In this document: piece after piece, positions 18,964 through 29,300 of the stretch
Layout: each line of letters begins with the position of its first letter
Position numbering within the stretch: the stretch's first letter is position 1
Source: Mesostigma viride
Lineage: Eukaryota > Streptophyta > Mesostigmatophyceae > Mesostigmatales > Mesostigmataceae
Direction of reading: 5' to 3'
DNA length: 49,000 nucleotides
NCBI GenBank assembly: GCA_009746045.1
Contig: RPFO01000199.1
Coordinates: 358,501-407,500, forward strand
Notes under the pieces: model-generated
What the model saw: the letters and a program-made list of their open reading frames with translations, nothing else
Told to the model about the DNA's origin: nothing
Databases searched by the model: none
Position numbers and translations under genes: made by a program

Positions 18964-21618
18964 CTAAAGGTGCAGGTCATCTCCATGCAGAGATGCAAAC
19001 ACAGGCAACCCTTCATGAGTACTCTGGAACAAGCAAGGATCAACTGGAGACACAGTAAAGCCACAGTGAGTTTTCAGAAACTTTTCCAGGCTCTTTCTCC
19101 AGATGATAGGGCTGGACCTGAGACCCTCCAAACCCTTGAGTATTCTGAGATATTTTGACTTGATCTCTGCTCTCCACACCTTGGGCACTGTTACAAAGAA
19201 GGGAGGGATATCACGCCACGTCTCCTTGGCCTGCTCCACATCACCTTTAAGAAAAGCCCTCTTGAAATCAATCAGCACAGAGCTGTACGCAATGCCCTTG
19301 ACCAGGAAAGACAGATATATACACAGAACAATCCTCCAGGTATCATGCAGCATCCCAGGCGTATACAACTCCTCATCTGTCAGCTCCCCCGTGCCATGGT
19401 ACTCAGTCACAACTGGCCTCACATGTGGCACCTGCACACCGTCTATCTCCTTCAGCTTGAGCACAAACAAGAGCCTTAGCAACTGATGCTCCCTGGGCAA
19501 CTCATCCACAGGCTCAGCACAGTTAGACACTATCCAGTCATGCCCACTGGAGACAAACCCTAGAATCCATGCCTTAGCCATCTTGGGGCTTTGCATCAAC
19601 TCTACCAACTGGTGCCAGGAAATAGGACTGTGACCAGCAATCTGGTACTTGTGCACCCCCAAGTCCCGTGGATCTAGGGTGGTTGGGATGATCAACAAGT
19701 CCTCAGCAATGGGCTCCTTGCCTTCAGGCCCCACACTCTGCTGCCCCTTCACAGCCTTGACTGCCACAGCTAGACCCTTGGAGTAGTGATATCTCTGGAG
19801 GGGCAAACTGCCGTGACCTTCTAGTGCAAGCTCATCTGCTGACAGAGTCACTCCTGGCATGCACAAGAAATTCTGGCCCAAAATGGCAGGCCCCTGGTAC
19901 CCTTCCACCACACAGAACGCAGTGGGGACACCCAGGATAGGCACAGTCACTTCCCCTAGGATCTTCATTGTTACAGTGCCCGTAAAGTCACTCACTGCCC
20001 TGCAGCCAGCCTTATTCACCTTCAGGCCCTGAGCATCCTCCACCCTGATGATAGACACCTCTGAGTTAGTATCCACTTCTAGGGTAGCAGCCCAGCAAGA
20101 ACCCCATTCAGTCAACTTAGATACCTTGGGATCCTTGTGCTTGTTGAACATGAGCGACCGGACAATGTCTGCCATGAGTGGCCTCTTGGACCCTGGTGCA
20201 GGCCCAGCCCCCGTTGGCTCCACCACAGGTGATGCAGTTGCCTCCTGCACCTCATCATCATCAGAGGGATAGCCACCTCCCACGTCAGTGACAGGCACAT
20301 CAACTACCTGGTCCTTAACCTGGCCCTCCAGCCAACACTGGGGTCCAGGCCCGTCTGCAGGCCAGATTGCATGTGGCTTGCGTTCCTTGACGTTGGCCCA
20401 GCTCAACCTGTAAACATGCCTGGGATTACTCTCCAAGGCCACAAGGCAGGAACGATTGGCATCTTCCACACAGGTCACCACCCCGTTCTGCCACTTGCCC
20501 CTCTTGCCCTGCATTGATGGCTCCTTCCACATTCTGACCTTCAGCCCCACCTGAGGCCTCAGCACATTCCAGCCCCTATCCTTGCGTCTCAACTGAGCAA
20601 ACACCCTGTCTGCTTTCCTCAAGCATGCCTGGACCACTTCCTGGGCTAGCATCCCAAACTGCAGTGCTACAGGATTGACAGCCACCCCGTCATAATAGTA
20701 GTTTATTCTGAGGTTCAACTGTTCTTCCACCTGCCTGGTCCACACTGCCCTCTCCAAAGCAGATGCTACCAGTGGCACCTTAGGTTCTGCCAGCACTACG
20801 GTCTTGACCTCCCTGATGGATCTCTCCACAGCACCTTGCTGTCCATGGCTCTCCCTGGGCGTGACCAGCAGCTTGCATGGCAGTTGCTCCTGCTGTGACA
20901 GTAGGCACTCAAACTGAATATCAGCCTGTACTGTCTTGTACACCCCAAAGCCTGGTAAGAGAGTCTGCAAGCCCAGCAGCAGGGTATTCCCCTTCATATC
21001 TGGCAGAATCTGGAGCAGCCTGTACCTGCTAAATCTGTCCACTGCCACCAAAATGTATAAGCCCCTGATATGCTGGACGTCTACCTGGATGTCCCCCTTC
21101 TCCCTGGCAGGCTCCCTAGCATGGGACCTTGGCTTCTTGGCAGCATTCTCCTTACAAGCACATTGCTCAGCTGCAGCCCTGCATGCTTCCCTCAGTGGCT
21201 CATCTCCAATCTTCCAACCAAACATCTCAGCCATGGCTGTGTGACCAAAGATATTGTGCAGCCTGCGTCCAGCATCCGTGTAGCTCAGTTGCCTAGCCAG
21301 ATTACGCACCTGGGAAGACGCCTGGACGGGCCCTGCGTGTGAGGACGCAACATCCACCTTCTGCATCTTGGATCCAGAGGACCCAGCAGACCCTCCCAGC
21401 AGAGCATCTAGGCTCCCAGAGCCAACCCTGTCTGGGGACCCTCCACCTGTTGACAGTTGAGGGGATTGTTGTGCTGCAGCATGCATGCAATCTTGTGGAA
21501 TGAGAACATCAGTACACCCCTGGTGCTGATCAGAGGTGGCACCCTGCCCAGATTTATTTACATGTGAAGCTGTGTCCCCACAGGGTGTCTCACTATGTAC
21601 ACGGGACTGCTTCACTAG
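18964..21618 (-). CDS. copia pol: GAG-pre-integrase, integrase, protease-like domain, RT (frameshifted end)
   Basis: It is open from the gag stop (same frame). Residues are counted from 21615. A pre-integrase zinc domain lies at about 119-154 (LHNIFGH...C.C). The integrase core follows, with Asp near 177-179 (IQVDVQ), Asp232 (QADIQF) and Glu264 (AVERS). An aspartic-protease-like domain comes after integrase, with VDTNSEVSII (515-518 in place of DTGA/S) and PAILGQNFL (577-584). RT covers about 730-883 with LIDFKRAFLKGD and HGDD (877-880). Standard copia order is protease-integrase-RT, so the protease position and the DTN triad are odd. No other protease is seen at the pol N-terminus. The frame breaks right after HGDD, so the copy is probably inactive. 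Confidence 0.8.
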   Translation of the reverse strand, partial: LVKQSRVHSETPCGDTASHVNKSGQGATSDQHQGCTDVLIPQDCMHAAAQQSPQLSTGGGSPDRVGSGSLDALLGGSAGSSGSKMQKVDVASSHAGPVQASSQVRNLARQLSYTDAGRRLHNIFGHTAMAEMFGWKIGDEPLREACRAAAEQCACKENAAKKPRSHAREPAREKGDIQVDVQHIRGLYILVAVDRFSRYRLLQILPDMKGNTLLLGLQTLLPGFGVYKTVQADIQFECLLSQQEQLPCKLLVTPRESHGQQGAVERSIREVKTVVLAEPKVPLVASALERAVWTRQVEEQLNLRINYYYDGVAVNPVALQFGMLAQEVVQACLRKADRVFAQLRRKDRGWNVLRPQVGLKVRMWKEPSMQGKRGKWQNGVVTCVEDANRSCLVALESNPRHVYRLSWANVKERKPHAIWPADGPGPQCWLEGQVKDQVVDVPVTDVGGGYPSDDDEVQEATASPVVEPTGAGPAPGSKRPLMADIVRSLMFNKHKDPKVSKLTEWGSCWAATLEVDTNSEVSIIRVEDAQGLKVNKAGCRAVSDFTGTVTMKILGEVTVPILGVPTAFCVVEGYQGPAILGQNFLCMPGVTLSADELALEGHGSLPLQRYHYSKGLAVAVKAVKGQQSVGPEGKEPIAEDLLIIPTTLDPRDLGVHKYQIAGHSPISWHQLVELMQSPKMAKAWILGFVSSGHDWIVSNCAEPVDELPREHQLLRLLFVLKLKEIDGVQVPHVRPVVTEYHGTGELTDEELYTPGMLHDTWRIVLCIYLSFLVKGIAYSSVLIDFKRAFLKGDVEQAKETWRDIPPFFVTVPKVWRAEIKSKYLRILKGLEGLRSSPIIWRKSLEKFLKTHCGFTVSPVDPCLFQSTHEGLPVFASLHGDDLHL

Positions 21619-21621
21619 TCA
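21615..21621 (-). promoter_or_regulatory. candidate stop-codon readthrough site UGA CUAG between gag and pol
   Basis: The gag frame ends TGA, followed by CTAG, and pol continues in the same frame. UGA-CUA(G) is the known leaky context of several plant-virus, alphavirus and vertebrate readthrough genes. Readthrough would give Gag-Pol at a low ratio, as other retroelements achieve by frameshifting. Activity is inferred. Confidence 0.6.
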
Positions 21622-22942
21622 CTTCTGATCAGACTGCCCCTTCTTCTTGTTTGGGCAATCCCTCTTCCAGTGACCTTCCTTGCCACAAGCAAAACACTTG
21701 CTCTTGCCAGACCCTCCCCCTGGGGCCTTGCTGTCCTGCTTGTTCTGGTTGCCTGAGGCCTGATTGTTATTCTGCCCCTGGCCACCACCCTTACCCTGCT
21801 GATGGCTGTTACGGTTGCCAGACTGGTTCCCCTGATTCTGGTTCCCCTGCTGACCTCCTCCACCACCCTGGTTCTGCTCCTTCTGGGCCTGCTTCCTTCT
21901 CCTGCTACCATACCGTGTCCCAGATGGGGTACGGTTCTTGCCCTGGCTAGCCTGAGACGCTGACCCTCCCTGAGAACTGATACCCTTGCAGGTAGGGACC
22001 CGGGTCCTGAAGTTTAGTATCACACGCTTCAGAGCCCCCCAGGTGCCATCAGTGAGATCACAGAGCTGCCTAGCAGTAGCCCTACCTTCCTCTGACAAGC
22101 CCATCTTATCAAAGAAGTGGTCTGCTGCTGCCCTGACTGTCACACTGAAGCCCTGCTTCTTGCCTGCCTCCACGATCAACTCAAACCTGGCCAGCTCAGC
22201 AGCCACCTCACCCTTGATCTCAAACTCATCAAATTCTCTCTTCTTTTCCATGGTGAGATTGTGAACCCTGTCAGAAAACTCCTCCTTGATGTCATCCAGG
22301 AACTGCAGCCAAGTGTGCCCCTCTTTCAGAGCATGCCTAGCCATGTCATTGACCCTTTCAGACGACCCCTTGTTTGCGGTGGAAGAGTGAAACACCCTGA
22401 CAATATCCACACCTGCTGCGACAGAGCCCACAACTAGCTTCATGTCATCAAGCCATTTATCCAGGTTGTCTTGCTTCAGGGAGGGTTGAGCGCTTTCTGC
22501 CCATTCATGACTGTCACAGCATCAGAAAATGGACGGGTGCCAGGCAACACACTCCCCACACGCACTGGTGGTGCCTGGGGAGGGTCAATCCTAGCCTCCA
22601 AACGCTCGGGCAACATACCAGACACCCTATCGTGAACAGCAGCTTGCTTTGCAGCACGCACACCTGGGGTGACGATGGCGTCCTCCTCACCAGGCGTTGT
22701 GAGCACCACTGCTCCGTAGGTCGCCTGGCACGCTTGACTTTCTCCGCCTCAGCTTGCCCATCACGCCACCGCTTGTGTGTTCTCCCGGCTCTGGGGTCCA
22801 TCTCTGGGATAGGTTGCCCAGCTGGCGCCTCCACGCCCCTCTCCTCCATCGCCTCCCCTTCCTCTCTGGCGATGTCCTCCTCTGCCGTTCGCTCCCGTTG
22901 CTCCTCGAATGTCGCCGCACCCCGGCTTGCCCTCCTAGGCAT
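21619..22942 (-). pseudogene. copia gag with CCHC zinc knuckle, frameshifted in the N-terminal part
   Basis: The likely start is the ATG at 22940-22942 (MPRRASRGAA). The charged N-terminus is in one frame to about 22690, a second frame to about 22495, then a third frame (SLKQDNLDKWLDDMKLVVG) to the stop at 21619. The last 274 residues are intact: a copia gag domain (HTWLQFLDDIKEEFSDRV...), a Gln/Asn/Gly-rich spacer and one zinc knuckle CFACGKEGHWKRDC near the end. The frames need at least two indels, or an intron, to join. Gag forms the capsid and binds RNA. The last codons lead into the UGA-CUAG site. Confidence 0.75.
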
Positions 22943-23189
22943 TATATACAATGGCTGCGACCAACTTTGCAACAAGAAAACAGCAAACTCTCCACCTATC
23001 CTCCACCCCCTCAAGCCTCGTTTTCAGACGAAGCTTCTCCTGCAACCGGTGCAGGTGCTGGCTCGTGGAACGGTCCCTCCACCGGATTCAATGGCTGCCC
23101 CTGGTCGTCGTGAGTAGGCACAGGCCTAATAACCACCGGAAGCCTCAAACCATACGCGTAATCACGTATCCAGCGAGAACGCCCCCACC

Positions 23190-23975
23190 TCAGCAAATGG
23201 CCTCACCTAAACCAACGTTGTCGTCAATGTGGTAGCGATTAAGCTCGTCCCGCTGCGCCTGCTCACGGCCCTCCTGAGAGCCGTCGCCCTCGTGACGCCT
23301 CTGGGCCGGCTGTACTACCGCCCCTGCTGGCTGATCTACGAAGTCGTAGAAGGCGTCGTCGGCTGAGACCTCTCGACCGCCAACCACGTCGACAGTCAAA
23401 CTTAGCTGGTTTAACTCTCGGCGAGAATGTGGAGTATCCCGACTAGTGTAGATGGAGAAGGGATTAAGAGTAATGAAGACACGATCAGCAGCGCCTCTGG
23501 TCAACTCTAAGACAGAGTGCGCCAGATTCTGGCACTCTGCCACCAACGCCTGCGTACTGCCACGAACGATGGCCTCCCGCCTGTCCCGGGCGACCTGCAC
23601 CACGTTTGGCACGCCGGTGTAGTCGTCCCCAAGGCGGAGATTGGCGACAAGGTCGTTTATCTCTCGGGCACCCCCGAGGCTTATGGCAATTATCTGCAAA
23701 AGCAGAGTGACCACCTGCTCAAACGCGAATGCGTTTGTGTGGCCAGCCCGCCAAGACGCTGGCAGCCTTCTGATGATTTCCGCGAGGTCCTCGCGAAATC
23801 TCAGCAGCTGCTCGGCTGCTCCTCGGACGTACTCGCCCGGTGCCGACACCGCACGAATATTTCGGCGCACTTCCTCCGAGTCCTCGTGCCCTCCTGCGGG
23901 TACTGGACTGGACGCCGCTACCGTTGCTGCACGCGCAAAGGTGTTTGTCCTAGCTTCAGAGTCCGAATTCGACAT
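23190..23975 (-). CDS. extra ORF (261 aa) upstream of gag in the copia element, unknown function
   Basis: The ATG at 23973-23975 lies 25 bp inside the 5' LTR boundary, and the frame is open for 261 codons (MSNSDSEART...GLGEAIC). It has an acidic Ser/Glu-rich start, a helical middle with a hydrophobic stretch (VVTLLLQIIAISLGG), and an acidic/polar C-terminus (RRHEGDGSQEG). I recognise no domain. Copia elements normally begin with gag here. It could be an accessory protein or a separate N-terminal Gag. It is intact although gag and RT are frameshifted. A frame reaching back into the LTR (to 24092) is an artefact. Confidence 0.6.
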   Translation of the reverse strand: MSNSDSEARTNTFARAATVAASSPVPAGGHEDSEEVRRNIRAVSAPGEYVRGAAEQLLRFREDLAEIIRRLPASWRAGHTNAFAFEQVVTLLLQIIAISLGGAREINDLVANLRLGDDYTGVPNVVQVARDRREAIVRGSTQALVAECQNLAHSVLELTRGAADRVFITLNPFSIYTSRDTPHSRRELNQLSLTVDVVGGREVSADDAFYDFVDQPAGAVVQPAQRRHEGDGSQEGREQAQRDELNRYHIDDNVGLGEAIC

Positions 23976-23999
23976 ATCCGTCGACCAGACTGTAATACG

Positions 24000-24643
24000 A
24001 TTTAGATGAACGCGGATCAGTGAGTTTCTGGTCTTCCCAAGATGTGATGAATGGAGCCATGGTTTCAACCAGCGGCTTTTAACCTTTACCACAGTTGCCT
24101 CACTACCCTGTGGTCACTAGCCTGAGGCGGCAGCACCCACGGACGGTGTTGGGAAAAGACGCTTGGCCACTGCTGTGTCCGAGCCTTTCTAGGTCTCACC
24201 ATTGCTGCCAGGCCTTGCACGCCTTGGCAGGTCCGCCACTGTCAATTTCCTTGGTTGCATCAATCCAGGACGTCTGTCCTTCCATGAATGACAGTAACGC
24301 TCTGGATTTATCCGTCATGACAAGTACCCGTCCATCCCAGGCCTGCAGGACTGCCAGTCCTGAAGTCCTGTGACATTCTTGGTACCATCAACCAATATTG
24401 ACCACAGTACCTCCTAGTGACAGTCGGTCCTGTGACACGTAACGTGTGATGGTTCACCCAACACTGCCACGTGCCCTGTCCCTCACGTGTCCTTAGTCCT
24501 GGTACTGCTGTAGCGTCCGGCGGCATTACTTCGGGACTTGATAACTCTCAAGTTCCTTGTCCAAATGAGGCGTTTAGCACGGCGTTGGAAAGGCCACTTC
24601 AGGTATGATATGCTTAGCATATTGCATCACCAATATGCTAACT
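24000..24643 (-). repeat. copia 5' LTR (644 bp)
   Basis: Identical to 16474-17117 except for one base seen. It is flanked on the right by CAAAG (24644-24648). No convincing tRNA primer-binding site follows it on the minus strand (sequence CGTATTACAGTCTGGTCGAC). Confidence 0.95.
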
Positions 24644-25067
24644 CAAAGTACTCCATGCACGCGAGCTCGGTCACCGCCGTGACTCCCAGCTCCTTCACCG
24701 CCACGTCCAGGGCGTGGCACAGGTTGACCGCGATGTCCATGCGCTCGCGACTCTGCCACCCGCTGGTCTGGCCTGGCCCACGGATGAACATGGGCTTCAG
24801 GCCCTCCAGCCGGGCCTGCAGACTGCCCCCGTACCGGTCCTTGGCCGTTTGCAGGTACTCGGGCAGCACCCGCAGCTTGTACCGGTAGTCCTCCACCTCC
24901 CAAGGGATGCTGGTGGCAGTCCCCGGCAGGGCGACCCCCTTGGTCATGGGCACAGCCAACACCTGGCCGCTCGCTGGGTCGGCGCGACCCGGTAGAGGCG
25001 GTCCCTGCGGCGCCGGCTGCTGCTGCGCCCGCCCGAGTAGCTGCTGCTGTCGCTGCTGCTGCTGCCG

Positions 25068-25101
<34 letters not shown>

Positions 25102-26330
25102 AACGGCACGTGCGATGGCGGCACTTGGGACACTTGGCCGTCTTGGCTCGCGCCGGTGCTGGGGCCACTGGTTTGGCGCCGGGCAGGATTGTCCCACCCC
25201 CTGCGCCCCTTGCTGGGCCGCTGGGTGTGAGCTGTGCAAGGGATACCCCTCTGCAGGCTCCTCGTCCCCCGCCATGGACGCGGGGGCCGTCACCCATCCC
25301 CCCTGGCCGCCCCGGGGCTCTTCCCCAGTGCCTGGGCCTCCAGCCCCCGGCCACCCGGCTCCCCAGTACCCCGGGGGGGGAGCAGGCACCCAGTAACCGC
25401 CCCCTGGCATTGCTCCTTCCCCTGCCCCACTGGTGTACCCCCATGGAGGGGCTACCCCCGTGGCGTGCAGGCCACCAGCCCACAGTGGGGCTATCCCGGG
25501 GTGGGTTTGAGGGGTGTGCCCACCCGGCACTCGCTGTGCAGGGCCCAATGGGGGGTGCCCTCCTCCCTGCAAGCCGGCAGGGCCCCCCCCCACCCCCCCC
25601 GCACCCATCACCCCCTGTCCACCCATGACGGCGCCCATGCGGGCCATCATGGAGGGGTCCATGGCCAACAGGTGGGCCCCCGCAGCCCCTCCCTTGCCAC
25701 CGCTGCGCCCCCCCCCACAGTTGGGGCCGTGCCCCCTACCCCCTTTCCCCTGGCCCCTCCAGCCACCAGGGGGGTGCCTCCCACCACCTTCCCTCGCCCA
25801 GCAAATGGCGTGGCACCTCTGCCAACAGTCTCCCCACCCCCTAGGAGACCTGTGCCAGTCTCCTGAGCCGATCCTATGGCTTCTATGCTCATGTTCCCCA
25901 TGGTTGCCTCAATTTTTGCCAAACCATTGGAAAAATTCGCAGCTTGAGGCGCCCCATCATTCTGCTCATCTCCAGACGCCCCAGACATGTCCCCCAACAT
26001 ATCTTCGGCCTCCTCAGAGCCTACAAAGCCCTCCTCGGCCCCCATTTCGGCCAGGAACCCCTCTGGCAGTTTGTGCTCCAAGGAAAACGCGATATTCTTT
26101 CCCAGTTGTGCTGGCTCGCTGCTAGCTTCTATTTCATATCCCACACTCACCAAATACCGTCCTAATGAGTCTAAGGGACTTTTTGAAGAAGCTGCAAGTC
26201 TTGCCTTGTAGGCAGGACCGAGGGAACCCACTATCAAAGTGGCCAACGAAGTGCTATCCTTATTTGCTGCAAAGTAAAGATTTCGTGCAGTTTGCGCGAA
26301 ACCTCTCGGAATGGGCTCATTCGACCCCAT
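24644..26330 (-). pseudogene. gag-like ORF of DIRS-like copy B (N-terminal and middle part)
   Basis: ATG at 26328-26330 (MGSNEPIPRG, as in copy A). The N-terminal frame runs to about 25650. It then shifts because a C-run is 9 bases at about 25707-25715 and 10 in copy A. The second frame continues through the Gly/Pro-rich segment, the Cys cluster and the CAG-coded Ser/Ala/Gln run to the copia insertion. Where copy A has TGA (4553) this copy reads CGA. The two copies are otherwise nearly identical, and the CAG-type tract differs in length. The C-terminal part continues at 16473. Confidence 0.65.
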
Positions 26331-26423
26331 TTTTTGCTGCAAAATCACTTAATATGACGTGGAAATTATCGAGCTTTAAAGAGTGCAAAAAGAACGAGTG
26401 ATTTTGACCAAGAAACGGCAAAG

Positions 26424-26898
26424 AAAACTGATAAAGCATGCGCCGCCATGTCTTCCTCAATAAATTGGCTGCATTGCATGCGCACGGTGACGGATGCAAG
26501 TCCGGTACAGTACTGGCGCGGCGCCCAGGTGCCACTGAACAGTTGTACTACAAAGAACCCATTTGTACTGATTCTTTCGACATTGTACTACGTTTAGTCA
26601 CTGTATACTTCAACCCAGGTGGTCATACCACCTCCTAGGCAGGTTGTGCTACACCTGAACGAATCTTCACTAGCCTGAGCTAGTTTGAACTAGTTTGAAG
26701 TAGATTGTACTACCCTGTAGTACCAATGAAGTACTTTGAACTACATCCAAGTACTTGGAAACAGTCCTGAGGTCATTTGCAGGGACTTTCACCCTTTCCA
26801 GGAGCATTTCTCGCAGATCAGCCATGAGGCAGCGGCACCGACTCGCACTCCGCTCCCCTTAGTCGCAAATCAGGGAATCCAGATCGTAAGATCAACCA
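26424..26898 (-). repeat. 475-bp terminal repeat of copy B (5' end)
   Basis: AAAACTGATAAAGCATG at 26424 to GATCAACCA at 26898. It is nearly identical to 10293-10767 and, inverted, to 9188-9662. Its outer end joins gypsy gag. Confidence 0.9.
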
Positions 26899-27451
26899 TG
26901 CAGGCAACCACGCGTCTGCTGTCAAGAAGCCCCTGAACCAGCTGAACGCTGTGATGGAGGAGCTCAATGCCCTAGAGCAGTCCAAGGGAGCCTGCTTCAC
27001 ATGTGGCCAGTTAGGGCACTTTGCAAGGGATTGCCCCAAGCGAGACCAGTTTCCTGTCGACACCAAGGGTCCCGAAGGGGTGCTTCCGTTTACCAGGCCA
27101 TCCATCTTCCCTCCTGGGGTGAACCAGAGCGACCACAGGGCACAGCCTGGGTTCAGACCCAACTTTCAGGCTTCGGGCAGGGGACCATTCCAGCCCAAGG
27201 GTTTCAGCAGACAAGACAGGCGTAGGATGGTCAACGCCCTGTGGCACCTTCTAGCAGAGGAGGAGGAGGGAGAAGGGGAGGAGGACAGCATAGAGGAGCA
27301 GCAGGTGCAGCCTTCAGCGGGAAGCTCGTCTTCAGACCACCCCGCTGAGCTGCCAAAAAACTTGTGGAGCCACAGGACTACGTCCAGCGGTGGAGTTAAC
27401 TGGTTTGCCTGCTGTGCATGTCCGTCCTGTGAACAACTTGTCTGCGTCTGA
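26899..27451 (+). pseudogene. gypsy gag, 3' half with zinc knuckle
   Basis: The open frame from the junction codes HAGNHASAVKKPLNQLNAV, a CCHC knuckle (CFTCGQLGHFARDC, about 26994-27035), a Pro/Phe/Gln-rich spacer and an acidic Glu-rich tail, ending at 27449-27451. It completes the gag fragment that stops at 13139. The protease frame overlaps its end by about 60 bp in another phase, so Gag-Pol probably needed a frameshift. Confidence 0.75.
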
Positions 27452-29290
27452 TTCTGCCACCCCATTGGTCCCTCCTATTCCCAGTCAGCTCTTGAAGTTT
27501 CAGGCTAGGCTGTTGAACGTGCCAGTCCCTTTGGCTCAGCCTTTATGTCTCTTCATGATTGACTCTGGTGCAGGGAGTAACTACATTTCCACTTCCTTGG
27601 TGCAGGAGATGCATTTACCAGTGCTTCCTCATCCTGTGCCTGTCAAGGTCCAATATTCTGATGGTAGGCAGAGTAACTCACCTGGCTACGTGCAACTGCT
27701 TTTTCAAGTGTGCTCACGTCAAACCTTGTCAGTCACAGCAGACGTCATTCCACTCACTGCTGCTGATGTGATTCTGGGGATGCCATGGTTGGAGTCTGCT
27801 AATCCTGCCATCTTGTGGTCTGAGAAGGTGGTGCAGTTTCAGGATGGGTCAGTGTGGGACGCCACCACAGTGGTTAAGGGGGGAGAAAGACCAGTCACAG
27901 AGTGCTGTTCTACTAATGAGGCTGTCAATGATGGGAGAGGGGTTGCAGGTGCCAAGGAAGACGTCAAGGTGCCTTCACTGGAAGAGAAACGTGCTGTATG
28001 GTCTGCCAAGCACACCCTGTCTTATCTGGCTACGTACCCAGTGGACCACGTCTTCCTCTTACATCTGGTTCCCAACTCACCCTCTGATGAGACTCATGGC
28101 CACACGGTGAATGCTGTGAACCCAGTACCAGCTGTCACGGAGGAGGAGCAGAAGCTGCATGAGGCCCTTTTGGACAGGTTTGCTGCCATTTTTGAAGACA
28201 AGATGACACAGTACCCTCCTGAAGGGCCAATCACCCATGTCATCAAGCTTATGGATGGTGCCAGGCCCCCTTTTGTTCCCATGTACAGGATGGGGCCAGC
28301 TGAGATGGCAGAGCTGAAGGTGATTTTGACAGGATTGTTGGAAGCTGGACTCATTCTTCCTGCCAATAGTCCTTTCAGTTCTGGGTGTTTGCTTGTCCCC
28401 AAGCATGATGGTGGATGGCGGTTGTGTATTGATCTGAGAGGCCTGAACAAGGTCACTGTGAAGTCCAAGTACCCACTGCCACGGATTGATGAACTGCTAG
28501 AGAGGACAGCTGGAGCATCTCTTACTTCACCAAGTTTGACCTCAGGCACGCTTTCTGGCAGATCACGATAGCCACTGAAGACATTCCAAAAACTGCATTC
28601 TCCACACCATGGGGTCAGTTTCAGTGGACTGTGATGCCCATGGGGGCCTTTAACAGCCCAGCTACCATGCAGATGTTTGTGAATGCTATCTTTGGCCATC
28701 TGACAGGGAACTCTCTGCCTCAAATCTCCCCTGATCTCAGGAATCCCAGGTTCAAGGATATTGCCCATTTGTGTGATCCTGCAAGACCTGTGTTCAGAAC
28801 CTGCGTGGTGGCCTACATGGACGACATTCTGGTGCACTCAAGGACTTTCAAGGAGCATCTGGAGAACGTGGAGGAGGTCCTGAAGGTCATCCAGCAGTAC
28901 CACTTGTCCGTCAAGAGGTCTAAGGTGGAGTGGGGGCATGAAGTGGGTTTCCTAGGGTACAAGTTGAGCTCCTTGGGTATGACACCTGACAATGCTAAGA
29001 TTGCTGCCATCCTTGAGTGGCCTGTGTTGCAGTCTGCACATGATGTCAAGTCCTTCCTGGGCATGGTGGGATGGTACAGGCGTTTTATCCCTGACATGGC
29101 TGCCATCTCCACCCCCTTGCTTGAGTTGATCAAGAAGGATGTTCAGTTTGAGTGGACAGATAGGTGCCAGCAGGCCTTTGACCTGTTGAAGCAGAAGCTC
29201 ACCTCCACCCCTGTGCTAGTGGGTCCCAATCCTGATATACCTTATCAGGTTAGGTCAGATGCCTCTCAAGGCGCCATAGGTGCTGTGCTG
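27390..29290 (+). pseudogene. gypsy protease and reverse transcriptase
   Basis: Protease: FMIDSGAGSNYIS at about 27555 and VILGMPWL at about 27770. RT begins near 28250 with PPFVPMYRMGPAE and LRLCIDLRGLN-type sequence. The frame breaks at about 28520, where an extra CT (TCTCT) precedes YFTKFDLRHAFWQI, and continues to AYMDDILVHS (YMDD at 28814-28825) and FLGYKLSSLG, FLGMVGWYRRFIP. Compared with most gypsy RTs there is a short extra segment between the F..NAIFGHL block and YMDD. The break makes the copy inactive. Confidence 0.85.
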
Positions 29291-29300
29291 ATGACCATGC

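Larger units (their letters stand above)
16474..24643 (-). mobile_element. copia (Ty1) LTR retrotransposon, 8170 bp, complete with TSD
   Basis: Two 644-bp LTRs (16474-17117, 24000-24643) differ by one base as far as I can see (A at about 17075, G at the matching site near 24601). The 5-bp target duplication CAAAG lies at 16469-16473 and 24644-24648. Copy A has a single CAAAG at the unoccupied site (near 3680). On the minus strand the order is extra ORF, gag, pol (integrase, protease-like domain, RT, RNase H). LTR ends are AG..AT rather than TG..CA. A polypurine tract (AAGAAAGGGTTGG) adjoins the 3' LTR at 17118. The near-identical LTRs mark a recent insertion, yet gag and RT already contain frameshifts. 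Confidence 0.93.
13197..26898 (-). mobile_element. DIRS-like retrotransposon, copy B, inserted in gypsy gag and itself interrupted twice
   Basis: Read on the minus strand: 475-bp terminal repeat (26898-26424), gag (26330-24644), the rest of gag and the RT N-terminus (16473-15548), then RT palm, RNase H, 2A motif and the N-terminal half of the recombinase (14917-13197). About 4.9 kb belongs to the element. The rest is a copia insertion (16474-24643) and a TIR insertion (14918-15547), both proved by the intact sequence in copy A. The catalytic half of the recombinase is missing, and the left edge is an inverted poly(A)-tailed fragment. No target duplication is evident beyond a shared CA, as expected for tyrosine-recombinase elements. 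Confidence 0.85.

Noticed and set aside
18950-18975. Programmed frameshift after RT HGDD in the copia element
   Set aside because: The bases CACCTTTAGGG give no fitting slippery heptamer in the zero frame, and a shift inside the RT domain would serve no purpose. A one-base indel is simpler.
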